This document shows positions 43,784 to 53,726 of a stretch of 64,000 bases of DNA, piece by piece. The first letter of the stretch is position 1. Each line of letters opens with the position of its first letter. Source of the DNA: Atopobium sp. oral taxon 199 str. F0494. GTDB taxonomy: Bacteria; Actinomycetota; Coriobacteriia; Coriobacteriales; Atopobiaceae. Where the stretch lies: contig NZ_KE150487.1 of the NCBI RefSeq assembly GCF_000411555.1, positions 62,001-126,000 on the forward strand, written 5' to 3'. The translations under genes were made by a program, and so were the position numbers. The notes under the pieces are model-generated. The model had not been told where the DNA came from. It saw only the letters and a program-made list of their open reading frames with translations, and searched no databases.

Positions 43784-45073
43784 CTAGAAAATTCTGGCAC
43801 CCGCAACATACTTCTGTGCGATAGTTCCACCTTCACTTGCAAGGTAGACATAACGCTCTACACGCTGCGCAATATCCAGCTCACGCACGCTGCGAATACC
43901 ACTATCATCCAGTACAAGAGCATCGAACTCATATCCTTCGGCAAAGCTGCCAACCTTGCCAAAGAAGGAACCTCCGCCTAAAGTGGCCAGGTAGAATGCT
44001 TCTTGAATGGTCAGAGGAGCAAAGCTCTGATCCACACACCTCCAACGCAGCTTAGAAACACCTACGGCATCGGAAATAGCTCTGAACATGGAAAGATTTG
44101 CTCCGCCGGCAACGTCGGTACCAAGCCCAACGTTCAATCCTTCGTCCAAATACCTCTTGATAGGTGCGATTCCGGATGAAAGGAACATATTGGATTGCGG
44201 ACAGTGGGCAATATAGGTTCCCGCCTGCTTCATAAGAGAAATCTCTTCATCGGTTGAATAGACACAGTGCGCCATCACAGTCTTGGTCAGACCGCCGAGA
44301 AGGCCAAAATGCTCATACGTCTGACCATAGCACGTTGACCAAGGGCATAATCCTTTGACCCAATCGATTTCTGAAAGGTTCTCCGAGAGATGGGATTGCA
44401 CGGGCAGACCGTACTCTTGCACTAAATTGCCAAGACCCTCCATAAGCTCATCGCTGCAGGTTGGCGTAAAACGCGGTGTAAGAATAGGCTGCGTGTTAAC
44501 ATATGCGCCTTTTACATCTTCAAGCCACTTCCTTGTTGCCGTAAGGGAAGCCTTCGCGGAGCTCTCGCAAAGAAATTCGGGGCTGTTGCGATCCATATTG
44601 ACTTTGCCCACATACGTCTTTAGACCTGTGTCTTCGAGTTTATCCATAAGAAGCTTCGTAGCAGGTACATGAAGCGTTGCAAAAATAGCAGCCCGGGTAG
44701 TTGAAGAATGTCTGAGATCATCCACGAACATGTCATACGCCTCAGAAGCGTACTTCAGGCCCTCATAGTTACTTTCTTCCGGAAAGGTATACGTATTAAG
44801 CCAGTCGAGCAACTCAAGATCCATGGCAATACCGCGGAAAGTGTACTGCGGAGCATGTACATGAATATCGTTTAAGCCCGGCGTAATGAGCATGTTGCCG
44901 CAATCAATGAGCGGCAGTCCTTGGTACTTCTCGGGAAGTTCGTCAAATACACCCTGAGAAACCCCGTCAACACAGACAACATACGCGTCTTTTCTGGTGT
45001 CAAATTGCGTAGGTGAGATGTTGTAGCATATGTCGCCCTTTAGGATAAAGGAACGGTCAGTCTTTGTATCCAT
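43784..45073 (-). CDS. guaD: Guanine deaminase
   Basis: The 429-residue amidohydrolase converts guanine to xanthine and ammonia. The signature PGLNDIHVHAPQYTFRG with metal ligands and the guanine-deaminase block DLELLDWLNTYTFPEESNY are present, followed by SHLSEN, AHC and GLGTDVAGG, the remaining zinc and catalytic sites. The ATG follows GAGGAG. It lies between two AzgA permeases in the purine island, so imported guanine would become xanthine for the xanthine dehydrogenases. Confidence 0.93.
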   Translation of the reverse strand: MDTKTDRSFILKGDICYNISPTQFDTRKDAYVVCVDGVSQGVFDELPEKYQGLPLIDCGNMLITPGLNDIHVHAPQYTFRGIAMDLELLDWLNTYTFPEESNYEGLKYASEAYDMFVDDLRHSSTTRAAIFATLHVPATKLLMDKLEDTGLKTYVGKVNMDRNSPEFLCESSAKASLTATRKWLEDVKGAYVNTQPILTPRFTPTCSDELMEGLGNLVQEYGLPVQSHLSENLSEIDWVKGLCPWSTCYGQTYEHFGLLGGLTKTVMAHCVYSTDEEISLMKQAGTYIAHCPQSNMFLSSGIAPIKRYLDEGLNVGLGTDVAGGANLSMFRAISDAVGVSKLRWRCVDQSFAPLTIQEAFYLATLGGGSFFGKVGSFAEGYEFDALVLDDSGIRSVRELDIAQRVERYVYLASEGGTIAQKYVAGARIF

Positions 45074-45165
45074 CGTATCTCCTCAACGTCAACGTAAAGC
45101 GACGTTTTATCGTTACATCCCGCGCATCTTGCGGTACAGATTATCATCCTGCTTTTGTCGTGCTG

Positions 45166-46548
45166 TTATATGAGCAGGTACTTGACAAGAAAAGCAGCAG
45201 CCAGCACGTACATCATGGGGCTGATCTTTTTGCGCTTTTCCGGACCGCAGCACAGATTCACCACCACATATGAAATAACGCCGAGATACATGCCTTCGGC
45301 GATGCTGTAGGTAAAAGGCATTGCGATAACACAAAGAAAAGCGGGAATACCCTCGGTAATGTCGGTAAAGTCAACACCAAAAAGAGCACCCATCATAGAG
45401 AAGCCCACAACCACCAGCGCCGGCGCAGTTGCAAACAGAGGAATTGCCAAAAAGAATGGAGAAAGCAGCAAAGAAAGCAAAAAGAGTACTGCTGCAACCA
45501 GAGAGGAAAATCCGGTACGCCCTCCTTCCGTGATACCCGCTGCGCACTCAACGGGAACGCATGTAGGTGAAATACCCAGAGCTGCAGAGAGCATCGTAGT
45601 TACGGACTGTGTCACAAGAGCCCCTTTGGCTTTACGGAGGCTGCCATCATCCTCAAGAAGATTCGCCTTTGAGGCAAGGCCCAAAACAGTGCCGATGGTA
45701 TCAAAGAGCGACGTAAACAGAATTGCAAACACAACAGTTAAAAAGCCGACTTCGCCAATGTGCGAAAAGTCAAATTTGAACAGAATGGGAGACAGAGAAG
45801 GAATCGAGATTCCCTGAGAGAAATCAGGGATCAGACTCGCGTAGCCTGCGTCAGGCTGCGGAACATAAAGGCCGGCAAGCTGGCAGAGCAAACCCAAACC
45901 CCAGGTTATAAGGATGCCAAGTAAAATACTGCCCTTAACTCCTTTTGCCATAAGGATTGCCATTATCAGCACGCCGACAAGAGCGAGAACGGCTGAAATA
46001 CCTGCCGTTGAGAAGGTTCCCTCGGCAAAACTCGTGTGGAAATTAATCATGCTGACCAGCGTTGCTGGATTACTGACGACAACGCCGGCTCCTTTAAGAC
46101 CAATCAGCGCAATAAAAAGACCGATACCGGCCGTAATGGCAAGCTTAAGGCCAGACGGAATCGCGTCAATCACCATGTCGCGAAGCTTGGTCAGCGACAA
46201 GAGCAGGAAAACGGCGCCTTCCACAAATACGGCTGCCAACGCCGTCTGCCAGCTGTAACCCATGCCAAGCACTACGGTATAGGCGAAATACGCATTGAGA
46301 CCGAGACCCGGTGCCAGAATAAAAGGATAGTTCGTTGTCAACGCCATGATGCAGGTGCCGAGAAACGAAGCTAAAGCCGATGCCGTAAAAACCGCTCCAC
46401 TGTCAAGGCCTGCGGCCGAAAGCACGCTGGGATTGACCGCCAGGATATACGCGACCGTAACAAACGTTGTCATACCAGCAATAAGCTCAGTTTTAAGTGA
46501 CGTTCCTCTCTCTTTGAGATGGAACCATTTCTCAATCATCGTTTCCAT
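45166..46548 (-). CDS. AzgA-family purine permease (second paralogue)
   Basis: The 460-residue permease is closely similar to the one at 42055-43437 (shared segments include AGLDSGAVFTA, LGLNAYFAYTVVLGMGYSWQ and VECAAGITEGGRTGFSSLV). It imports purine bases. The two copies flank guaD, which suggests a duplication and possibly divergent specificity. The ATG follows AAAGGA; an upstream TTG frame start is less likely. xdhC is 89 bases upstream. Confidence 0.87.
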   Translation of the reverse strand: METMIEKWFHLKERGTSLKTELIAGMTTFVTVAYILAVNPSVLSAAGLDSGAVFTASALASFLGTCIMALTTNYPFILAPGLGLNAYFAYTVVLGMGYSWQTALAAVFVEGAVFLLLSLTKLRDMVIDAIPSGLKLAITAGIGLFIALIGLKGAGVVVSNPATLVSMINFHTSFAEGTFSTAGISAVLALVGVLIMAILMAKGVKGSILLGILITWGLGLLCQLAGLYVPQPDAGYASLIPDFSQGISIPSLSPILFKFDFSHIGEVGFLTVVFAILFTSLFDTIGTVLGLASKANLLEDDGSLRKAKGALVTQSVTTMLSAALGISPTCVPVECAAGITEGGRTGFSSLVAAVLFLLSLLLSPFFLAIPLFATAPALVVVGFSMMGALFGVDFTDITEGIPAFLCVIAMPFTYSIAEGMYLGVISYVVVNLCCGPEKRKKISPMMYVLAAAFLVKYLLI

Positions 46549-46637
46549 ATGAAACAATCCTTTCAAAAGAACCTATCCTCATTCGCATTCAGCGAAAAAC
46601 CCTTGATATCCCACGCTTGGGCTGTGCTTCGAAGGCA

Positions 46638-47147
46638 CTAGACTTCAGGCTTTACGGCATCCTCGCCAACCATGCCGTTAACAAGATTGACGGCCTTCTC
46701 GACTGCATTAATAACATCCTGGTAACCCGTACAGCGGCACAGGTGTCCGGAAAGCATTTTTCTGATTTCGTCACGTGAGTACGTTTTTCCGGTGTTGACA
46801 ATCTCCATGGTGCTCATAATGAGGCCAGGAATACAAAAACCGCACTGCACGGCGAACTCGTCAACAAAAGCCTGCTGAACCGGGTTGAGAGTGCCGTCAG
46901 CAGCCTGAAGGCCCTCAACTGTCAGGATATCCTTACCTTGTGCCCACTCAGTCAGGTAGAGGCAGGTATCGGTAGCTACACCATCAATAAGAACCGTGCA
47001 GGCGCCACATTCTCCTACCTCACAACCACGCTTGACACTGGTAAGGCCCAGTCTGTTGCGCAAAGTATCCAGAAGCGATTCACGCGGATCAAAACCAACC
47101 TGGACTTCTTTGCCGTTTACCGTACATTTGAGAATTTTGTGATCCAT
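46638..47147 (-). CDS. xdhC: Xanthine dehydrogenase iron-sulfur subunit
   Basis: The 169-residue subunit carries two [2Fe-2S] clusters that pass electrons from the molybdenum site to FAD. The plant-ferredoxin-like cluster ligands lie in CEVGECGACTVLIDG...C and the second cluster in CGFC...CRCTGYQDV. Its start overlaps the xdhB stop as TAATG. Order and lengths match E. coli xdhABC. Confidence 0.93.
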   Translation of the reverse strand: MDHKILKCTVNGKEVQVGFDPRESLLDTLRNRLGLTSVKRGCEVGECGACTVLIDGVATDTCLYLTEWAQGKDILTVEGLQAADGTLNPVQQAFVDEFAVQCGFCIPGLIMSTMEIVNTGKTYSRDEIRKMLSGHLCRCTGYQDVINAVEKAVNLVNGMVGEDAVKPEV

Positions 47148-48028
47148 TACAGTTCAGCCCCTCCCCTGCGAGCCGCTTCAGCAAAGGAACGTTTCGACAT
47201 TTCCTTGATCAGCTGAAGTCTGAATTCTTTTGATGCACGCCAACTGTCGCGCGGATTGGTGTCGCCGGCCGCAAGTTCGCCGATCTTCTCGACAGCCTCA
47301 ACAACAGGCATACCACGCAGCGCCTCTTCAGTGGAAAGTGCACGCATCGGCGTTGGTCCCGCAACGCCAAAGGCAAGGCGAATATCATCAACGGTCTTTT
47401 TATCTGCGCTGAGCTTTACCAAACAGCAGCAGCCCATCGTAGCAATCTCAAGAGCCCTGCGTTTTCCATACTTAAAATAGTAGCCGGTAAATCCCTCATA
47501 GTGGCTCTTAGGAATCCTGATCTTAACCAGAATCTCATCGCGCTTTTTTGTAGAACGTCCAGGACCTGCATACCACTCTTCAATAGGAATGGTTCTTGCA
47601 CCTTCAGGACCCTTAACATCGAGAAGCGCTCCGTAGGCATAGAGCGTGGATGCGGAATCGGCCGATGTGGCAGCATTGCAGACATTTCCCCCGATGGTAC
47701 CTGAGACACGAAGCTGAGGACCTCCGGGAGTGTCGCAGGCCTCTCCCAACACCGGCACGGTCTCTTGGATAACCTTGCTTGTGGTTACATGATGGAACCA
47801 CGTGATTGGTCCTATCTCAACGGTACCATCCGCGCCGAGACTGACACCGTCAAGCTCATCATGAAGCTCATGGATGGACACCAGATGGGCACCGGCAAAT
47901 TTGCCTTCACGTATCTTTACCAAGACGTCAGTACCGCCGGCAACCACGATGGATTCAGGATCTTCCGAAAGAGCTCGGATTGCGTCGTCAACGCTGGTAG
48001 CGCTATACAATGATTCGATATCGTACAT
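47147..48028 (-). CDS. xdhB: Xanthine dehydrogenase FAD-binding subunit
   Basis: The 293-residue subunit binds FAD and hands electrons to NAD or another acceptor. The flavin loop VVAGGTDVLVKIREG (about 28-42) and GTIGGNVCNAATSADS (about 110-125) are typical. It starts directly after the xdhA stop and overlaps xdhC. It is the only FAD subunit in the island, so it may also serve xdhD. Confidence 0.92.
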   Translation of the reverse strand: MYDIESLYSATSVDDAIRALSEDPESIVVAGGTDVLVKIREGKFAGAHLVSIHELHDELDGVSLGADGTVEIGPITWFHHVTTSKVIQETVPVLGEACDTPGGPQLRVSGTIGGNVCNAATSADSASTLYAYGALLDVKGPEGARTIPIEEWYAGPGRSTKKRDEILVKIRIPKSHYEGFTGYYFKYGKRRALEIATMGCCCLVKLSADKKTVDDIRLAFGVAGPTPMRALSTEEALRGMPVVEAVEKIGELAAGDTNPRDSWRASKEFRLQLIKEMSKRSFAEAARRGGAEL

Positions 48029-50371
48029 TTAAATCAGCCCCTCTCTCTTAAAGCCCTCGAACAAACGTTGAGGAGTCATGGGCTCTTCGTAGAACTTAAC
48101 TCCGGTTGCATCCAGGATGGCGTCGCGGATAGCCGCAGCGGGAGAGATGGTCGGCGTCTCTCCTACAGCCTTGTTGCCATAAGGACCCGTAGGATCATCG
48201 GTCTCAACAAACTGAGCCTCAAGGTCCGGCACATCCATGGTCGTGGGGATCTTATAATCCAAAAGCGTAGGATTAAGAACGCGAGCGTTCTTCGGATCTA
48301 CCAGGATTTCCTCGTAGAGAGCAAACCCGATAGATTGCGACATGCCGCCATGAACCTGCTGCTCCACAAGCTTTGGATTGATGAGCCTGCCGGAATCCTG
48401 TACGTTAATAATCTTGTTGATGGTGACCTGACCCAAGGGCATATCCACCGTAACGTCTGCAAAGCTGCAGCCGACAGCGATCGTGTTGGAGTGTATATTG
48501 ATGGTGGCGCGCCCATAGAGCTGATCGTTGTGCTCCATGTTGTAGTACGCCTCAAGGGCAAGTTCGTCCAGATTACAAACCTTATCGCCAACCGAATCAA
48601 AGATTGCATGGTCATGCAAGTCAAGGGTTCCCTGTGCATTGGGAAATACATACGATGCAAATTCAAGAATCTTTGATCTGAGCTGCTCGCCCGCCTTCTT
48701 GACCGCCGTACCCGAGACATAGGTCTGGCGAGAAGCATACGCACCTGAGTCATACGGGGTTACATCGGTGTCTTGGAATGAAACGATATGCACGTCTTCA
48801 CTATCCACTCCGATGGCCTCCGCTGCCATCTGTGTAAAGACCGTATCAGCGCCTTGGCCGATCTCGGTTGCCCCCATCTGCAGCTGAACGCTGCCGTCTT
48901 GGTTAAGCGTTACTGCAGCCGTAGCAGTCTCAAGCGCAAACGGTGCCACCGCCGTCTTATAGACAAAGCATGAAACACCAACGCCGTGACGGATGGGACC
49001 AGTCTCGTTTGCATACTCTTTCTTCTTTTTATCCCACTCGATATACGCCTTGCCCTTCTCGATACACTCAGGCAAACCGCAGGTATTTGCTGCAACATAA
49101 TGTCCGGGACTGAACTCATCCACATAGCCTTTTTGAATAGCATTGGCCATACGGAATTCAATGCCATCCCAACCCATGTCATACGCGATATCGCTCATGA
49201 GACATTCTGCAGCCCAGTTACCTTCGGGAACGCCGTACGCACGCATAGCACCTGTATGAGGTCCATTGGTGTGAACGGTCCATGCCTCGCAGGAAATGGC
49301 ATCCTCACACGTATGATAGAGCCAGCGGAACGTATTGACAGAATTCAAAATCAGGGCGTGACCGTGGTGGATATAGCCACCCGTATTAGACCATGCTTTG
49401 ATGGAGCGAGCATGCAGGTGCATATCATCATCCACGCTTGCCTCAACATCAAAACTCTTGGGCTGACGGCCGCTTGTAGCATAAAAGAGCTCTTCACGGC
49501 TAAGCTCAAGTTTGACACACCTGCCGCCTACCTGGTGGCAGAGCCATGCATTCAAAGGCTCGTAATGAACGTCTTGTTTCGTACCAAATCCGCCACCGAT
49601 ATACGGCTTGATAACTCGAACCTTTCCCCAAGGAATACCCAGCGCCTGGCCAATCACACGGCGAACGATATGAGGAATCTGCGTTGATGAAACGCAGACA
49701 ATCTTGTCATTTTCCTCATAACAGTACGAAACACAGGTTTCAATATGAGCCTGGCTTTGCTCGGCCGTGGTGAGATGGGCTGAAAAATGATGGTAGGCAG
49801 GATCGTGCAAGACCTCATCGACACTCTTGTAGCCCTTTTTAGCAAGATCTTCTTCGCTGGTCTGCACATGCGTATGTGCAACCACATTGTCAGGCTTTCC
49901 TTCTTGAATAGGATGCTCGGTACCTGCAAGAGCCTCCTTGGGGTCATAGACAACCGGCCACTCTTCATATTCAACTTTGATTTTGGCAAGAGCCCTGTCG
50001 CAGGCTACGGTGTCCTCGGCAACAACGGCGGCGATATTGTCTCCGTAAATGCGTACGCGCGCATCCAGAAGCTTACGATCGGGAAGATCGCGTTTCTCGG
50101 CACGCGAATCCGCATACCACGGGTGACCGGCCACAGGATAGGGATGTTCAGGTACGTCGAAGCACGTATAGACACCGACGACACCAGGCACCTTACAAGC
50201 CTCAGACGTATCGATAGATTTGACAATGCCGTTTCCTATGGTTGCATGCAAAATCTTCGCTTCAAGGCACGGTTTGGGACAGAGGTCATCGGTATAGTTA
50301 GCGCGACCGGTGACCTTGTCATACGCATCAACTCGTATGAGCGGTCTGCCAACTTCTTTTAATTTCTTCAT
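48029..50371 (-). CDS. xdhA: Xanthine dehydrogenase molybdopterin-binding subunit
   Basis: The 780-residue catalytic subunit binds the molybdenum cofactor and hydroxylates hypoxanthine to xanthine to urate, or related purines. Cofactor-contact motifs include IGGGFGTKQDVHYEP, GAMRAYGVPEGNW, ATEIGQGADTVFTQMAAEA and the late AVGETPTISPAAAIRDAI, whose Glu is the catalytic base position. No selenocysteine codon is needed in the chain. A dyad GTGCG-ATGA-CGCAC (50466-50479) and a terminator lie upstream. Confidence 0.92.
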   Translation of the reverse strand: MKKLKEVGRPLIRVDAYDKVTGRANYTDDLCPKPCLEAKILHATIGNGIVKSIDTSEACKVPGVVGVYTCFDVPEHPYPVAGHPWYADSRAEKRDLPDRKLLDARVRIYGDNIAAVVAEDTVACDRALAKIKVEYEEWPVVYDPKEALAGTEHPIQEGKPDNVVAHTHVQTSEEDLAKKGYKSVDEVLHDPAYHHFSAHLTTAEQSQAHIETCVSYCYEENDKIVCVSSTQIPHIVRRVIGQALGIPWGKVRVIKPYIGGGFGTKQDVHYEPLNAWLCHQVGGRCVKLELSREELFYATSGRQPKSFDVEASVDDDMHLHARSIKAWSNTGGYIHHGHALILNSVNTFRWLYHTCEDAISCEAWTVHTNGPHTGAMRAYGVPEGNWAAECLMSDIAYDMGWDGIEFRMANAIQKGYVDEFSPGHYVAANTCGLPECIEKGKAYIEWDKKKKEYANETGPIRHGVGVSCFVYKTAVAPFALETATAAVTLNQDGSVQLQMGATEIGQGADTVFTQMAAEAIGVDSEDVHIVSFQDTDVTPYDSGAYASRQTYVSGTAVKKAGEQLRSKILEFASYVFPNAQGTLDLHDHAIFDSVGDKVCNLDELALEAYYNMEHNDQLYGRATINIHSNTIAVGCSFADVTVDMPLGQVTINKIINVQDSGRLINPKLVEQQVHGGMSQSIGFALYEEILVDPKNARVLNPTLLDYKIPTTMDVPDLEAQFVETDDPTGPYGNKAVGETPTISPAAAIRDAILDATGVKFYEEPMTPQRLFEGFKREGLI

Positions 50372-50465
50372 TAAAACTTCCCTTCCTGCAAATAAAGTCT
50401 CGGTGCTCTTGCGTCAGGCAAAAGGGCGCCAATCCTATAGTCCGCACATCTTACAGACACGATAT

Positions 50466-50479
50466 GTGCGATGACGCAC
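50466..50479. promoter_or_regulatory. Dyad upstream of xdhA
   Basis: GTGCG and CGCAC separated by ATGA form a 14-base dyad 95 bases before the xdhA start, next to the bmpA terminator. Its place suits an operator for a separate xdhABC promoter. Confidence 0.35.
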
Positions 50480-50492
50480 GCACAGAGCTTTC

Positions 50493-50526
50493 AAGGTCAG
50501 ACGCACCTACCTGTGCGCCTGACCTT
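50493..50526. terminator. Terminator downstream of bmpA
   Basis: AAGGTCAG-A-CGCAC and GTGCG-C-CTGACCTT pair with one mismatch around the loop CTACCT. It lies just after the lipoprotein gene on the minus strand and before xdhA. It may end the transporter transcript or act as a partial stop. Confidence 0.7.
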
Positions 50527-50556
50527 TATGACGGCGTTTTACAACGGCGCCGATTC

Positions 50557-51570
50557 TTATACGAAAGAGCCGTCGGAGATCTTCTTGACAATCTCTTCAT
50601 ACTGCGACTTAACGTCAGCAGAAACAGCATCGGAATAGGTACCCACGGCCACACCACCGTTGGAGAGGTCTCCATATACGGTCTTCTTGCCAAACTTGCC
50701 GGCTTCAACGTCATCAAGAACCTCATTGGTCATCTTGACGTTATCGGTCACCACGGAACAAATGATGCAAGGGCTATCCTTGGTAATGTCTCCCGGCTGT
50801 CCGATATCGTAGCGATCGCTGCCGGCTGCAACCAAAGCTTCACGGGCACCCGTATCAACGATTGAAGCATCACCAAACATGACATCGATGTTCTGGGTGC
50901 TGATCATACCACTCGCAAGCTCCTTGCCCTTGGCGGCATCGGAGAACGATCCCGCGTAGGCGGTGGTTACCTGGATGCTCGAGTCCACCTTTTTAGCCGC
51001 CTCGGTATATCCCTTAATCTTGTTCTTGGTGGTGTCAAGCTCAACGCCACCAATAAAGCCGATGCTCTTGGTCTTTGACATAAGTCCGGCAAGGGCGCCT
51101 GCAAGCTGGCCTATCTGGATGGTGTTTGGAATGGTGCACTCAATGTTTGCAACATCGGAGACCTCATCGTTAAAAATGCAGAACTTGGCATCGGGATTGT
51201 CTTTTGCCACCTGTTTTACATCGGCGGTGTACTGATTTCCCGGAGCAACAATCAGATCGTAGCCCTGGTCAACGTAGTTCTGCATAGTGGAAACCCAGTC
51301 TGCCTGAGCAACGGACTCAGAATATGCTGTCTCCCAGCCATGCTGCTTTGCGGAGTCAACCATGGCACCATAGCAGCTTGCACCCCAACCACCGTCATTG
51401 ACGGGGCCGTCTAAAAACATGGCAACTTTTTTGGTCTTCTTGGACGAATCCCCACCGCCCGATGAGGTTTCCTTGTCGTCACAACCCGCAAGGGATAGAC
51501 CCGCGGTTGTTGCTGCTGCCGCTCCGAACAGACCCAAGAAACCACGACGACTCACGTTACGATAATCCAT
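50557..51570 (-). CDS. bmpA: BMP-family nucleoside-binding lipoprotein with Tat signal
   Basis: The 337-residue substrate-binding protein is of the BMP/PnrA family, which captures purine nucleosides for an ABC importer. The N-terminus has a twin-arginine motif SRRGFLGLF (residues 7-15) and a lipobox ending LAGC, with the modified Cys at 30. A Ser/Gly linker follows. The mature part includes MFLDGPVNDGGWG and APGNQYTADV. Export through Tat before lipidation agrees with tatA being present. Here the binding-protein gene follows the permeases, whereas it is usually first. The ATG follows GGAGGA. Confidence 0.9.
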   Translation of the reverse strand: MDYRNVSRRGFLGLFGAAAATTAGLSLAGCDDKETSSGGGDSSKKTKKVAMFLDGPVNDGGWGASCYGAMVDSAKQHGWETAYSESVAQADWVSTMQNYVDQGYDLIVAPGNQYTADVKQVAKDNPDAKFCIFNDEVSDVANIECTIPNTIQIGQLAGALAGLMSKTKSIGFIGGVELDTTKNKIKGYTEAAKKVDSSIQVTTAYAGSFSDAAKGKELASGMISTQNIDVMFGDASIVDTGAREALVAAGSDRYDIGQPGDITKDSPCIICSVVTDNVKMTNEVLDDVEAGKFGKKTVYGDLSNGGVAVGTYSDAVSADVKSQYEEIVKKISDGSFV

Positions 51571-51587
51571 GACTTCCTCCATTCAAT

Positions 51588-51609
51588 GTACCGGAGTCCT
51601 TTCCGGTAC
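51588..51609 (-). repeat. Intercistronic hairpin between the second permease gene and bmpA
   Basis: GTACCGGA (51588-51595) and TCCGGTAC (51602-51609) form a perfect eight-pair stem with a six-base loop, 18 bases before the bmpA start. There is no T-tract on the minus strand. Such hairpins often stabilise the message for the binding protein, which is needed in excess. Confidence 0.6.
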
Positions 51610-51672
51610 TTCTTTTATTTCAGCGACAGCACTTGTCGCACAAACCACACACCAACATATATACGTACAGAG

Positions 51673-52608
51673 CTAACGAGACTCCCGGTAGTACGGTTGG
51701 CCGTTAGCCTTAGGACCAATTTTTCCGGCTCCAAAAAACACAAGTGCCAAAATCGTAAAGACGTACGGGAGCATCTGGAAGAACTGGTATGGAACCTGTT
51801 GCGCAAAAATCTGCAAATTAATCTGGAATCCATCGAAGAAGCCAAAGAGAAGGCAGGCTCCCAAAATACCCTGCGGACTCCAACGACCAAAGATAACAGC
51901 AGCAAGGGCGATAAAACCACGGCCGGCTACAATACCATCAGCATAGGTAGAGGTATACACCAGCGTCAAAAATGATCCGCCAATTCCTGCCAAGGCACCA
52001 CAAACAATACACGCCAGATATTTTGTCTTGATAACATTTACGCCAAGCGTCTCTGCTGCCTGAGGATTTTCTCCTACTGAACGATAGCTCAGGCCGGAAC
52101 GGAACTTAGTAAAGAAGATAATCGAAAGCGGGATGGCAAGATACGCAAGATATGCGAGAAGAGACTGCCTAAAGAAAATCTTTCCGATAAAAGGAATATC
52201 GCTCAAGAACGGAATGGCAATAATGGGCATTGAAGCACCCTGGACAAGTCCTGAACTATCGCCAAAGATAATCTTATATGCAAACATCGCGATGCCGGGT
52301 GTAAGAATATTGATCGCCATGCCCACAACTACCTGGTTCACGCAGAGCGTAACGGTACAGAAGGCATAAATCAGATTTACAAGCACTCCTGAACATGCTC
52401 CGAACAAAACACCAAGCCAAAGATTGCCGCTCTTATATGCGACGACAAAGCCAATAAAGGCGCCGATGGTCATAAGACCATCAAGACCAATATTTACAAG
52501 ACCTGCACGCTCAGAATAAAGCTCACCAAGAGCCACCAGCAGAAGTGGTACGCACATTCTTACTGAGGCAGCAAAAATATCAGGAAGTGCAGCAATAAGA
52601 GCATCCAT
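51673..52608 (-). CDS. Nucleoside-type ABC importer permease (YufQ/NupQ-like)
   Basis: The 311-residue permease has eight or so membrane helices and the family stretch GELYSERAGLVNIGLDGLMTIGAF near the start, with VGENPQAAETLGVNV in the cytosolic coupling loop. It is the second permease of the branched-chain/nucleoside (BPD_transp_2) class. Its start overlaps the stop of the first permease gene by one base. With the ATPase, the first permease and BmpA it forms one importer. Confidence 0.88.
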   Translation of the reverse strand: MDALIAALPDIFAASVRMCVPLLLVALGELYSERAGLVNIGLDGLMTIGAFIGFVVAYKSGNLWLGVLFGACSGVLVNLIYAFCTVTLCVNQVVVGMAINILTPGIAMFAYKIIFGDSSGLVQGASMPIIAIPFLSDIPFIGKIFFRQSLLAYLAYLAIPLSIIFFTKFRSGLSYRSVGENPQAAETLGVNVIKTKYLACIVCGALAGIGGSFLTLVYTSTYADGIVAGRGFIALAAVIFGRWSPQGILGACLLFGFFDGFQINLQIFAQQVPYQFFQMLPYVFTILALVFFGAGKIGPKANGQPYYRESR

Positions 52609-53726
52609 TATGCCTCCACCTCCGCTTTCTTAGAATCGTTACTTTTCTCGTCTGTCATCTTTCCCGTAATTGCAGGAAGAAGGACAGCCTTAATCTTGGG
52701 CAGCTTCAGCATAGCAATACCAGAAACCGCAAAGATAATGATAAGAGCGCGAATAATCTCGGTAATGGCAGTAGGTACCATAATGCCAACCTGCATGGAA
52801 GTAGCTCCGGTAGTAAGCATTCCAAAGAAAAGCGCAACTACCATAGAGCCTATAGGATTAAGTTGGGCAATAAGCGCAATAGCTACGCCATCAAAGCCAA
52901 CTCCCACTCCAAAACCGGCGAGCAGACGGTACTGCTTACCTAAAATCTCGACAGATCCTCCAAGGCCGGCAATGGCACCGGAAATGATGAAGGAGAGCAC
53001 CATGAGTTTGCCAACCGAAAAACCATTCACGCGAGATGCAATGGGGTTAATACCAACCGCACGGATCTTAAAGCCAAACGAGGTCTTGAAAATGACATAC
53101 CAAAGGAAAAATGCAAGAAGAATTGCCAAAATGACACCTACATGAAATTTGGCAATACGGGGCAGTTGTGCGCTATCGGGAATAGGAAGTGTCTCGGGGT
53201 TGTCTCCGCCACGGAAAGGCCCCGTATAAACCCAACTCATAAACAAGACGGCCACATAGTTCAACATGATTGACGTAATCATCTCGTTGAGGCCTCGAGT
53301 TATTTTCATGATACCAGGAAGCAAGCCCCAGATGCCCCCAACCACAATTCCCACGAGAAGTGCGACAACGATGGCCACTATGCCTTCAAGATGAAAACCA
53401 AGAACCGTCATAATGGCACACGTAGCACCCATGACAAACTGGCCTTCTCCTCCCAAGTTAAAAACACCGCACTTGTATGCAAAGGCAGCGCACAATGAGG
53501 TAAAGATCAAGGGGCATGCACTCATGAGTGTCTGTGCAATACGTGACTTACTTCCCACAGAACCTGAGAACAAAAGCGCATATCCTTTAATAGGATTTTT
53601 TCCCAAGCACGCAATGATAATGGCACCGATTATGAGCGCCAAAATAATGGAAATAACCGGAACGAGCGCAGAAATAAGATGCTCTCTGTTGGTTCCCCCA
53701 AAAACGCTAAACGTTTTCTTACTCAC
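52608..53726 (-). CDS. Nucleoside-type ABC importer permease (YufP/NupP-like)
   Basis: The 372-residue permease starts at GTG, since AGGAGG lies eight bases upstream and an eight-base overlap with the ATPase gene stop results (GTGAGTAA). It has about ten membrane segments, with the family motif AFAYKCGVFNLGGEGQFVMGA and a coupling loop IRAVGINPIASRVNGF. Domain order matches YufP. The C-terminal tail is charged. Confidence 0.87.
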   Translation of the reverse strand: MSKKTFSVFGGTNREHLISALVPVISIILALIIGAIIIACLGKNPIKGYALLFSGSVGSKSRIAQTLMSACPLIFTSLCAAFAYKCGVFNLGGEGQFVMGATCAIMTVLGFHLEGIVAIVVALLVGIVVGGIWGLLPGIMKITRGLNEMITSIMLNYVAVLFMSWVYTGPFRGGDNPETLPIPDSAQLPRIAKFHVGVILAILLAFFLWYVIFKTSFGFKIRAVGINPIASRVNGFSVGKLMVLSFIISGAIAGLGGSVEILGKQYRLLAGFGVGVGFDGVAIALIAQLNPIGSMVVALFFGMLTTGATSMQVGIMVPTAITEIIRALIIIFAVSGIAMLKLPKIKAVLLPAITGKMTDEKSNDSKKAEVEA

